Source: Euonymus europaeus (Eukaryota > Streptophyta > Magnoliopsida > Celastrales > Celastraceae). From it: DNA of 64,000 bases. Location: positions 25,067,555 to 25,131,554 of the forward strand of contig OY756963.1 of assembly GCA_963580455.1 (NCBI GenBank), read 5' to 3'. The translations under genes were made by a program, and so were the position numbers. Below the pieces are notes generated by a model. That model saw nothing but the letters and a program-made list of their open reading frames with translations. It was not told the origin of the DNA and did not search any database. This document shows, one piece after another, positions 12,188-23,570 of the stretch. The first letter of the stretch is position 1, and the number at the start of each line of letters is the position of its first letter.

Positions 12188-12869
12188 ATGGTGGATATCC
12201 AGACGGTGTGTTGCATGTGCGGTGATGTGGGTTTTCCTGACAAGCTCTTCCGCTGCAACAAATGCATTAACCGCTTTCAACACTCGTATGTTCATCGTGA
12301 TCCATTTCATCATAATCATCATCATCGTACGCACATATATATACACATTAGTGGATTACTTGCAACAGTATGTATATATTGTTTTTACCTTATATCATCA
12401 CCATCTTAATCTCCTGATAGGCTGATAGCTACTTGTTACTGAATCCCCTCTCAGCTCTAACCACCAATTAACCCACCTCATCTCACCAACAACCGCCACC
12501 GCCACCACACGATCGAACAATCACCATGAATTTTTCGATATTAATTTTGATTGTATGTAATTGATCAGGTACTGCAGCAACTATTATAGCGAATTAGCGG
12601 GGCCAATCGAAGTCTGCGATTGGTGCCAAAGCGAGGAGAGAAGTTCCAGCAAACACGGGAGCTCTTCCAAGAAATCAACAACCGGACACGAAAGCGGCTT
12701 AGTCACAAGGCGATCTGAGTATTCCGTTGACAAAATCAAGAATCACGATCGCGAAGAAAGCGGCGGAGGCGGGGGAAGCGCAGAGAAGGTGAGGAGCCCC
12801 GGCGGTGGTGTGCCTTCTCCTCGGCCCGGTACACGGAGGTACAAGCTACTCAAGGACGTTATGTGCTGA
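12188..12869 (+). CDS. small plant PHD-type zinc-finger protein (2 exons, 132 aa)
   Basis: Exon 1 is 12188-12285 and exon 2 is 12569-12869. Joining them across GTATGT...ATCAG restores a serine codon and continues the family sequence without a break. The protein has a C4HC3 PHD-type pattern: Cys8-x2-Cys11, Cys23-x2-Cys26, His32-x2-Cys35 and a final CDWC pair. That last half comes from exon 2, so the intron splits the zinc-binding module. The rest is Ser/Lys/Gly-rich and low in complexity, with a conserved-looking C-terminal RRYKLLKDVMC. Plants encode several such short single-PHD proteins annotated as RING/FYVE/PHD superfamily members. PHD modules usually bind histone tails, but no partner or function is known to me for this subgroup. 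I chose the MVD start because the upstream extension is only the translated GA repeat. Confidence 0.85.
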
Positions 12870-15800
12870 AGTGGAAGATTAATACAAGCCAAAAAGGATT
12901 TTGACCAGCCAAAAAAAAATCTTCAAAGAAGATCAAGAAGAAGCAACTGTGTTTTGATAAGTAGTAGTGTCAATTGTAAGCTTTTCTTTGCGTGTTTTCT
13001 TTTGTTTTTTGTTTCTATGTTTTCAGTAAAAAAATTGCCAATAAAATAGAACTTTATGAATCCAATCGGTGGCACAAGTTCTTAAAAGTCTTTATTTTTT
13101 CTGCAAAATTCTCTGGTTATTTTTCACGTCTTTCAGCCAATCACAATTGAAATCTCTCCAAGTATTTTCTGATATAGGATTCGGGCATGAAATTGATTGA
13201 AACAAATTATTTTCTTTTGACTCATCATAAGATAAGGTAGACTGCAATGATATAGTTAGCAAAATAAACTAATATATAAAATTACGTTTGTAGGTAATTT
13301 GTGTTTTTAATTAGGTGATCTGTCTAGTTTATTGAAACCATGAGACGCAGACAGAAGAGTAATCTGTTTGTAGGGTTTCTAGGTATTGTCACACTGACTA
13401 GTAGTGCAGTTTCTTGGGGGGAGGAGTTGCACCTCCTCATTTGCTTTGTTGTTGAGTCTCTTGATCTGGTACTGGAGGAGAATTAAATGCACTACTTAGG
13501 GTGTCTTTTTGCCAAAGAATTCGTAGTACCTAAAGCTGAAAACTTTCACAGATTCATTGAAAGGCCTTTAATATCTATGAACTCCATTATTGTCTCCCCA
13601 CATAAACCAAATATATTAGTAAAAATAGAAAAATACATACAAGTTTCAGGTTAATATATAGTGCATGTATCTCTTTAATTTGGAATTTTCAAAGTTAAAA
13701 TAATAATATTATTATTGGGTTATACATTGATACAACGTACATAAGATGTTTTTTGACTTTTTTCCAAAAATCTGTGCAACTAAATGTGAAGTAGGAAAGA
13801 AGTAATATATATATATATATATACACCCACATATATGTACACGCGCAGAGAAGAAAAAATAATTTTTATTTTTGTTAGTGGTTGTGGCTATTCTAGGCCA
13901 TTCATTTAAGTCATGTAGTACTGTGTTGTTGACCTTGTAGGTTGTGTGTGAAATATCTTTAAATACGCAAACGGATAAAGTCTCTTCTTCCACTGTTTCT
14001 GTTTTGTCAATTTATGAGAAACCAACACAACCCAATCTTCTACTCTCCACCCCAATTAAATCACCGTCTATCCGTATTTTTTCTGTTCAATAAAAGAGAT
14101 GATGTCTCAGAAATTTTATTAATAACTTCATTTATGACGAAAGAATACATAATAATAATAAAAAAATCTGGAATTATCTATACTTGAAATAAATAATTTC
14201 TTTATTTCTCTGATCTCTTTGTAACCTAATTGTCGGGATTGTTCTCCATGTGAAGCTATTTTGAAGAACAAAGTAAACTCTCTTAAATCTTCAGTAGTGT
14301 CTGATCACGTAAACTTTCCTTTTTTCACAAACTAATATCATCAAAGAGAGTCACGTGGTTGTTCGGATTCTTCATATGATCATTCGCCACCTTCCATTGT
14401 TTGGATCACAAGCAACTTTTTAAATTTTGTTTAGCGTATGAATCTGATGATGATGCAGATTAACATGCAACATTAATATGCTTTTAGCCTATATATATGC
14501 ACGCATGTCTCCTGCTTAAATTACTAGCTATAGCTAGTAGTGTCTTTCTTTCTCGAGTTTATCAAAGTCCGAATAATTCATGTCCTGTACCTAGCTAATT
14601 AACATGTTAATCAAAGGAATATTATGTAGTCTAAACAAGAAGCGAGGTACCGCCCTCTTCTTTTTTTTTAAATGTAGTCTAAACAATACATGCTAAGTGG
14701 TATATGTGTGTGTGTGTTTTCGAACCAAGAACAAATCCCTTTCCTGAGAGGCTTCTTCTTTACCTATTGAATCAAGTAACTCCTTGAGAGTCATTAACCC
14801 CATCTATCCAGTTCTATCCCCATGGTAATACCACCCTGTACAAGCACGAAGATTGAAATATAGTCCCACAGTGTAGGAGAATCACATAGTAAGAAAGCCT
14901 CATTCCTGGCATCAGAACCAACCATAAAGTAAGGATTAGCAAGACAAAGCCTGGACATAGAAGCGAGGTATACATATGGCACGAGACACGGGTTACGAAA
15001 GCATAGTCAGAATTGAATTCACTCAACTTCGACACCAGCCGGAGAGAGAAGGTACACATGCAGCAGTCGGCAACAACCCGGCATGGATGAGGTGGCACGA
15101 CAGAAGAGACTAAGAAGCCACAAGGACTGATCAACGTCTCTCCCATCGGGGATAAGTATACTACCTCCGCCTGGGAATTAACTATATATATATACCTTTA
15201 TTATTTTGTTGTTCGTGTAAAGTGTGGTTAATTAATTTTCCTTTGGTTGGGTGGGTTAAGATGTTAACTGCAAAAAGCATAGTAGCACGTGCATCAGTGC
15301 ATGTACAACACGTTTTTTCCGAGAATTTCTCGACACTGATAATTAATTACGGGAAAAAGGAGGATTTTAGTCCGCCACGCACGCAGCTCTTCCGAAATCT
15401 TCTGCGCACTAGACGGCAGAGACAGCCCCCACCACCTTTCCTTACGTACTATACTTGATTTTGTAAAACTAATTGGTCCTAAAACTAATAATTCAATGCC
15501 CAACATCCTAAAATTAATACTCCAATTTTCCCATTCTGTAACATATCTTTATATAATAAGTAAAAACACAAAGGTTTTCTGCCTAGTACCTTGAGATCGA
15601 AGGTTTTTTTTCTCATCACCGGAGTTAAAATTTGGATAGTTTTCATACCACAACACTCGTGCTCCTCGAACATCGTTTGGCGCGTGTGTGGCTAGTAGGC
15701 CTTTGTAAAAGAAAAAAACTTTGCTTCACAAATTGGTATTATTTGTCATAATACTATATGTCTCTTATAACTTCATAATTCATTTAGCTACAATATGCAT

Positions 15801-16911
15801 GGGTGACTAATTCATGCAGCTATTAAGCTATATATATCTTCTTTATTTTGTAGTGGCTAATGTTGCGTTCTTTTATGTATCGTGAATTCAATTCGTGATA
15901 AGATACACTCAACAACTTCCTTCCCATGAATTTCATATTTCTTGCAAAACTAAAAGTAGCCAACAGTAGCAGTCACTTCTAACGAAGTAGCTAGCTTGTA
16001 GGGTGCCAATAATCGAGAATAATCAAATATTTTAAGCTAATCCATCAACTTCAAGCTAATGTAAAAAAAAAAAAAAAGAACAAAGCCATCAATCAATTAT
16101 TCATATATCACTTGAGCTAGTGAAGAAAATAGGCCTATGTTGTATGATTTAGCTACCCACTTTAATTAGCCAAAAATAGTTGCTAGAATCGAGGTGCTGG
16201 ACACGTGGACATTGTCTTCTTCCAACACTTGGGTATCACTAGTGTCCAAAATGTCAACTCTTGGCACCTAAATGCAGCAGTTCCAGAGTCTACTCAAATG
16301 ATGATGACAAAGATGATAATCTCCGGACGATTATCATTATCATCTTGTCTAGTAATATATGATACTACTTTTTTTTTTTGTTAAGTCAAGATTTACTTTC
16401 ATTAATTGATAAAATTTATGTATCGTATCTTTGAGTCTGACTATGGTAAAAGGAGGTCATGATTGCATATATGAACCTGTGCTGTGGTTTTGTGATATAA
16501 AACTGAATGCTGTGTGATCTTTATTACGAGAAACCATGCATTAAGTAGTTGGTCCATCACTTCTGTATTGTAAATTCAGAAAATAATAACAGGTTTTCGT
16601 TGTATATAGCTTTTTGATTCATTTCATATATGTAAGTATGTATGAAAGCCTTTCCTCAAAGTCAAGCCATTGAAGACTGGACAGTCGCGTGTAAGAAAAT
16701 GATTGGCGATCGAAGACTCGACTCAGACTTTGACATTGACTCGTTGAAGTTAGCTGCACAAACTGACAGAAGGAGAGAGGAATTGAAGGGCTATATTTTC
16801 TGGTGTGCCACCAGAACCAGTTGGTGAGCCAATTATCACAACAACCACTTTGATGTGGACTTGGTCTTTAATTTACTTATCTGGGTGTACACAAACTTAT
16901 CTGGGTGTATT

Positions 16912-16949
<38 letters not shown>

Positions 16950-17030
16950 TGTGCGATACGTCCAAAATATATACGCCTGCTAACACTAACTTAACCTTCG
17001 TCTGCGTGGGTGTCTTGATGGTTTAATTAG
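12870..17030. other. long gene-free region
   Basis: No recognisable gene over about 4 kb. The two longest overlapping frames are on the minus strand at 15146-14814 (110 codons) and 14982-14794 (62 codons). Neither shows a motif I know. (AT)n tracts lie at about 13805-13825 and 16920-16946. A 61-codon plus frame at 16642-16827 is also unrecognised. Confidence 0.5.
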
Positions 17031-18330
17031 TGCAAATCAGACAGGTATTATCAAGAACCGGCAGATCATGGACACTATTTTGGTGGCAAATGAGTTAGTT
17101 GACTCGGTGAAAAGAAGGGACTGAAGGGGTTTGTCTTCACAGTTGATTTTCAAAAAGCTTTTGATTCAATTGCATGGGGCTATCTGGATTTTATTTTAAA
17201 TACCATGGGTTTTGGTGAGCGCTGGCGGAATTGGATTGGTGAATGTGTGTGTTCGGCTAAAGCTTCAGTTCTTGTAAATGGGTATGCGTCTAAAGAGTTT
17301 TCGCTTAAAAGGGGAGTTGGGCAGGAAGATCCACTATCTCCATTTTTGTTTATTCTTGCAGCGGAGGGCCTAAATCAGCTATTTGTCAAAGTCAAGGTGA
17401 CGGGTTTAATTGATGGGTTGAAGGTGAAGAATTTTGGGACAGATATCACTCATCTTCAATATGCGGATGATACCATTATTTTTAGTAATGCTGGTTCTGA
17501 AAATCTTCTCAATGTAAAGAGGGTTTTGAGGTGTTTTGAATTGATCTCGGGCTTGCGAGTCAATTTCCATAAATCTTCAATTGCTGGAATTAATATTGGC
17601 TCTTGGATAAAAGCATTAAACTTGGATCTTCCATACACGGGACCTAAGCTCATGTCATCGGTGGAAGGTATCAAAAGCTTCTTACAAAGAAAAGTAAAAA
17701 CAAGACCAATTATTTACTGGAATCCTCCCCCTTTGGGGATCTTGAAATGGAACACATATGGGTCTGTTCAGGAGAATGGCTCAGGTATGGGTGGAGTTTT
17801 AAGGGACAATTCTGGAGCTTTTATTTGTATGTTCTCTGCACCTTTGACTGATATTAAGGATGCCAACAGAGCTGAAGTTAAGGCGGTTTGAGCAGCTCTT
17901 CAAATTTTAGTTGACAAAGGTGACAGGTGTGATGTGGAGATAATAGTTGAAATGGATTCAGCCAATGCTTTACGATGGATTCTGTGCGACAAATACTATC
18001 CATGGAACCTTAATGATGATTTCAATGCTATTCGAACTCTCTCAAACTCTTTTTATCAGGTCACTTTCAAACATGTTTGGCGTGAAGCAAATTTTGTTGC
18101 TGATTGTCTTGCTAAATAGGGAGTTGGGAGAGATGGTATGTTACTTGCCTGGGTTTGATGCTCTTCTGGGTTGGAGTTTTGCAATGGGTGATGTTGGTTT
18201 GTTGTTTAGTTGGGTGTTGTAGTTTTGTTTAGGGGTTGCAGTTTTGACTTCTGTTTGTTTGTTTGGTGTGGGCTGGACTGGTTTCAATTCTTATCTAATA
18301 AAATGTTGATTCTATCATGAAAAAGAAGAT
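17031..18330 (+). mobile_element. 5'-truncated, internally deleted LINE (reverse transcriptase plus RNase H)
   Basis: The plus strand starts within reverse transcriptase: QTGIIKNRQIMDTILVANEL near 17035-17100, a frame change around 17110-17125, then FTVDFQKAFDSIAWGYLDF, VNGYASKEFSLKRGVGQ and PLSPFLFILAAEGLN. The catalytic LQYADDTIIF follows near 17455-17485. The frame 17205-17891 then passes straight from the C-terminal reverse transcriptase part (about 17620) into RNase H sequence (PPPLGILKWNTYGS, AEVKAV). The several-hundred-residue connection and zinc-binding region normally between them is absent. A stop at 17889-17891 interrupts RNase H. The domain resumes at 17934-18119 with IVEMDSANAL and VWREANFVADCLAK. 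The 3' end TCTAATAAAATGTTGATTC leads to a short A-run near 18320-18330. No target duplication was identified. Confidence 0.82.
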
Positions 18331-20226
18331 GGAGCTTCCGTTCTTCCGGAGAAAATGAGCCCGCCAGCAACATCCAGTGCTGTGTGATCACCCCTACCCT
18401 ATTTTGATATTAGGGGAACACAATAATCAATTATTAAGAAAATAACAGGAATTACGGATGCCCATTAATGAGCGAAAGCGCGTTCGAACACTTCTATATA
18501 TGTCGTTCAAGCTCAAGTAGTTGATCATGTTCTCAAGGGAAAATGAGTATGTGATGATTGTAGATACTCGATTTTACAATCGTTGAATAGTGAAAGAGTG
18601 TTGAGGTGACAATCTACAGAAGAGACTAATTTGTGAGACGGACAACTGTAAATACTAGGGTATAGATGGAATACCTGTCAAAGAAGTTCGATTGTAGGAA
18701 TCAATAATCGAGATCAAGTGGAAGAACAAATGTAATAAACAACAACAGGTGGACAAGTCATGAGAAGTATACAAGGGACGATGGTGGAACGATCAAACGT
18801 ATGATCGAGCAAGGATGGGATGGTTTTGGTTCGAAGAGTAGCGTAGGGACTGAGGAAGGTTGGGTGATTTTAGGGTTTTAAGGGGCAAGTGTTTAGGCTT
18901 TGAGTGTCCTCTCCCTCCACTATAGAGAGTAGGTGAGTATTTATATTGGCTCAACAGTCTTAGGACTTCTGTGGTGATTTGGAAAGTATGCAGTTGGGAT
19001 AGGCTTTTGGCAGGTGTAAGGACAAGATTGAGCAGCGATAGTGTCAGATTGTGGGAGACAGGGTCAGAAGCTAGACGATGCCTAACCTTAAGGATCTTGG
19101 GAGGCATTTTCTGAATCTTATAGTACGGTGTCAAAAGATTTTTTTTTTTTTTTGTTGTATAACATATCTTGGACGGGTGGTGCTTTTAGATGATTTGGGG
19201 TTTGGTCGCTCAACATCAATAAACAATGGGCGAGTGGGAGGATGTGGGCCAAATGAGGTTTTAGGCATGATGCAAATGCTAAGTGTAGTAGAGATGAGTG
19301 TCTTATACTTGACGTATTCTTCGTACTTTACCTTGAAAACGGCGAACATGGGTGGTCGTTGATGTTCGATATAAAATAAGTAAGTTGTTAATGAGTTATC
19401 TTAGGTGAGTCGATGGACTTTTGGCGAGTGAGATGAAGTTAGGACTTTTAGCTCCAGGTTTGACCGAAGCTCGCTCATGTGTTCTCTTTTCAACCATGCT
19501 TGCTAATTTGGAATTGTTTTGACTAGTCAATTAGTCCAAGACTATTTTTTACCATTACAAGTGATGTGGAATGCATGACCCCATGCATTATTGGATAAGT
19601 ATGAACGAAGCAGAGTTTGAGCACAGGCTTGAGCTTGACTAGAATCGCTACAAATCAGCATGCATGTCAATCGGAAATTGGCGATTATCTCCATTTAATG
19701 GTTTTGCTTTATTCCAGTATTGTTATCTTCTTGTTTAGTGCGCATCACTATTATCTTGTCTCCAAATAGATTGTTGGAAACTGACATTTTTGGGTATTTA
19801 AGATTGTAGCCTGCAGAAGGCAAAGGGCAAATTATGATCGAATAACAAAACTTGTTATAACGAGTTCCCATCAGTTCTCTGAGCAATCGTAAAATCAACA
19901 TAGAATTGGGGAAATTTGTCCTAGTATCATGTTGCGGATCAACAAGTCAATTTAATTTGTGTCACCGCGCTGCAAATTACATCAATAATAATGGTCATTG
20001 GTTTTTGGCAGAGGACCCACCTGGGTTTCCTGGGAAACAACACATGATTGTTTAGCATGCAATATATGAACTGTGTTTTGAATACTGAACGTTGGCTGGA
20101 AGGGTCTCGAGTGGATGGGTGGCGGGGAGTTGAGGAGGAGGAAGCGATGAGTGAAGAAGAAAAACATGGTGGTTAGGGTTTGAATAGAGGTTTATTTTTT
20201 ATGGAAGCTTTGTTGATAAAGCGATT
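18331..20226. other. gene-free region
   Basis: No gene recognised. Overlapping short frames on both strands at 18793-19362 have no family motif, and one contains an oligo-T run at 19140-19153. Confidence 0.5.
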
Positions 20227-20759
20227 GGCAGAAGCAGGGGCGGAGCTACGTGTAGTTCAGGGAGGGCAGTGCCCCCTGAACTTTTCAAAAATATCTCATA
20301 TATTTTGAATTTTTCATTTTCGCCCCCCCTCAATTATTTATTTTAGTCCCATTATTTTATTTTTGCCCCCCTCAATTATTTGTTTTGTTACAGGCTGCAA
20401 GAAGTTGAATTGCATTTGAAATTTGGCATGGGCCCAGCCCAGAATAATAATGTTTTTGATCAGGTTCCTAATGAAGCTATCATCCAATATTATTAGAATA
20501 TGAAGACTCGAAGGAAACAGTTATAGTTTAGAAGCGGTAAACTATTGTTGAAGTATTTTTTTTATCACTTATGTAATAGAACATAGTTACTTGAATGTTT
20601 TATGCAAGTTGTTTAAGTGAATTTATAGTGAATTAATAAAGTAGTTGACTTACAACTCATTTTTGGGTGTATAAAAACATGCCAAAAAAAAATTTCGGGG
20701 CGCTGCCCACAACCCTGCCCCCCCTAATCCTAAGAGCTGGGTCCGCCCCTGGGCAGAAG
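20227..20759. mobile_element. hAT-type MITE, 517 bp, with 8-bp target duplication
   Basis: The element spans 20235-20751. Its ends are CAGGGGCGGA and the perfect reverse complement TCCGCCCCTG. The 8-bp direct repeat GGCAGAAG flanks it at 20227-20234 and 20752-20759. The sub-terminal arms are rich in CCCC and GGGG runs and the middle is AT-rich. There is no transposase frame. Size, inverted ends and the 8-bp duplication point to a non-autonomous hAT-superfamily element, different in sequence from the one at 5970-6491. Confidence 0.88.
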
Positions 20760-23570
20760 TGTAAATATTAAGTTAACTTTTGAGATTGAAACAGCAAGTT
20801 TGGGTTGATGCAACATGTAATCACTAAAAGATTTTGTTAAGATGTTTCAACTTAGTCACCATAATTTTAAAACTGTATCAATTCGAACATTAGGGCACAC
20901 ATATTGATCTGATCAGGGTATTCAATACCCTTTATTCAAAAACTACCCGAGTGTTCGAATTGACACAATTTTAAAATTATGATGACTGAGTTGGAACATT
21001 TAAATATATTGTGATAAAAATGGAGCGTGTGAAATTTTTCCGTGATCAAATGTTGCATTAGCCCTTCAATGTTTAGAAGAATGTTTTGTACGGAATCAAT
21101 GGTTGTCTTTTGATTGGTATATTTTATTCAACAAATGCCAAATTCAACAACATATATAACACTTTTGTTTCGAGTCTTGGGCTAGGCCTTAATGGGGATG
21201 AGGTTTATGAATGGGTTAATAAAGACCCATAGACACTATACGTCCTATTGCGGTATTGCCAACATGGAGAAATCATCCAATCTTCTTATGGGCCTCTAGC
21301 CCACTAAATGTTGTATTTCTTAGCCCAATCTCCTCATCGGTAAGAATTGAAAATTATGATGAAGGATTGCTCTATCAACCACGTCTTCTACCATTGAACC
21401 AACTCAGGGTTTCTGACTAGTGAAGGTTTATGATCTAATAAGATCCAAAGAAACAGGAACTGTAGGGTCCCTATCCACTCACCCAAAAGCCAAAATCAAT
21501 GTAGGATACAGGATGGTCCCTGGCCTCCACTGTCCACAACTTATCTTCTCTTGTTTTCTTTGCAATCTTTTTTTTTTTTCCTTTTCTTTCTAGTGTTTCA
21601 TTAAAAGAAACAGTGTTGTTTCTCAATCATCCAACGGCACTAAATTCCACGTGTCCAAAGCCCAGTTCACGATGACAAAGGTGGACTTTCCTCTTTTTTC
21701 TTTTCCTTTGTTACTGTCCACCGTAATAAAGAGGCACTGCATTTATTTTGACCGTACACGTGGCTCCGAGTAGAAGGTTAGAATTGTTCTTCATTTGAAT
21801 GGGCACCATTGCTTGACTCAATCATAAGCCATTCATATGGTCAAGCATTGCCACAGTGGTGGTAAAATTCTTATATTTATTTTATGTTTAGAATTTAGAT
21901 ATAATTATAAAGATTTTATCCTGTTTAAAATCGGATTTTAATTTAATTTAGAATTTTGTGCAATTTATTTGTTTGAATTTAAACTAATTTAGATATATAA
22001 AAAACTCAATATGTCAAAAAAATTCAAATCAATTCATATACGAACGTGTAAATGATTAAACACCTTATATTGTCCGATTTAGAAGTATTTTTTTGTGCCA
22101 TCCCTAATTACAAGTCAGCCGTACAAAATAAGGAAAAATTAGTATCAATCGAAATATTAGTTAGAGCTTAATTAGTTTAGCCATTTAATTTATTTATAGT
22201 TTATACAATTCGATCCCATTATTTGAAACCTTTCAATCCAGTAATGATTTTTCTTTGGCTTCTGGCGAGAAACCAAAAGCTAGGTAGCTGTTCCTTTGCC
22301 ATTTTAACCACAAGCAAAAGAGGTTAAAATTGGTAAAAGACATGACTTTCCGCACTGTTTCCTCCCAGATCTCTGCAATTCTGATACTGTCTCTGAGTGA
22401 GATGTCTCAATTCTATTTACTACAAGCACCTTTATTCCAGTATTCACACATAAACATTATAAGAAGTTATTCCATTTATTTACTAGAATGCCATCACCCC
22501 TCTTTGAGGGATTTTTCTTTTATTTTCAAATAAATAAATAAATGAAAGGAATGGTTAGAGAGATGGTTGATGATGATCTTTTAGGGTTCGTCATACGTGG
22601 ATCCCACTATTTCACACTTGTATGGACGATACATAAAACCGAAGGCTGCACAGAATGCTTTACAGTCTGTATGTGTTGCACTTATTGATGGATTCAACTT
22701 TTTCTCTTGTTTTCTCCTTTTTAATTCGTGGATAAGATTATTGACTTGACTTTGATTATTGGTCTCGAAGATGAGTAAATTTCAACTCTAAAATTTTGAA
22801 TTCTCTCAAAAGTATTATCCCATGCATCCCAGGACATATGATTTAGTGGCAAAGGATGAGCTTTGTGTTCACGGTGTTCCTGTGAAGCCACACATTCGAT
22901 TCCTGACTCTTCGTTCCACATCCTACCGTTCACATGTTACTTGATGAGTGAAGTCACAGTTGATGTATGCAGACTAATTGGGCCTTTAATCCCAACATAA
23001 TATCCCATGCAAATGAACATTTTAATTCTGCTCCCACATATCTCGTTTGGTTTCAACTTTATATAGGAAATCTTATGTAAGATATTGTACTCATCAAACC
23101 AAACTGACCCTACTTGTCTATCTTCGCGCGTCTCCACCACGCGAACTTCATGCAACTTAAGTCGTCCATAATGAGGAGAAAATCTGGCTACTAATCCTAT
23201 AATTTACGTGGAAACTGCATGAAATTAACCGCTATATTATATGAGAGTAACGTACACGGCAGACACATTCGCGTCCGTAGTTTCCACCTCCCTCTTTCTC
23301 CTTCCAATCAAGTCACTCCAACCAGGATATGCCCCACTATATATCTTTCCACGTGGCTTACCACTTTCTCTCTCTCCTCACCCCAACCATTCTCTCTCTT
23401 TCACCTGCAAATGCAACAGCCTTTCCCTTTCTTAAGCCTATACCGTCCCTACGACTCTATCCCTTACTAATTTTGTAGTACCATATCAAGAACGCGGATG
23501 CAGCAGCGGTAAAGCTAGCCAGGTACTAAAAATAGTACGCTTTAAAATCCCCAAGAACAGAGAGAGAGAG
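20760..23570. other. intergenic region upstream of the SPL gene
   Basis: No gene recognised. Pyrimidine-rich sequence at about 23285-23440 and a short (GA)n run ending just before the ATG at 23571 suit a 5' leader or promoter, but I could not fix a start of transcription. Confidence 0.45.

Noticed and set aside
14794..15146. Overlapping minus-strand frames of 110 and 62 codons
   Set aside because: No recognisable domain or splice-supported extension; not strong enough to call a gene.
1762..18330. The endonuclease half (1958-3324) and the RT-RNase H half (17031-18330) as one LINE split by a 14-kb insertion
   Set aside because: The first fragment has its own target duplications and an inverted tail, and the second has its own 3' end, so they are separate insertions.
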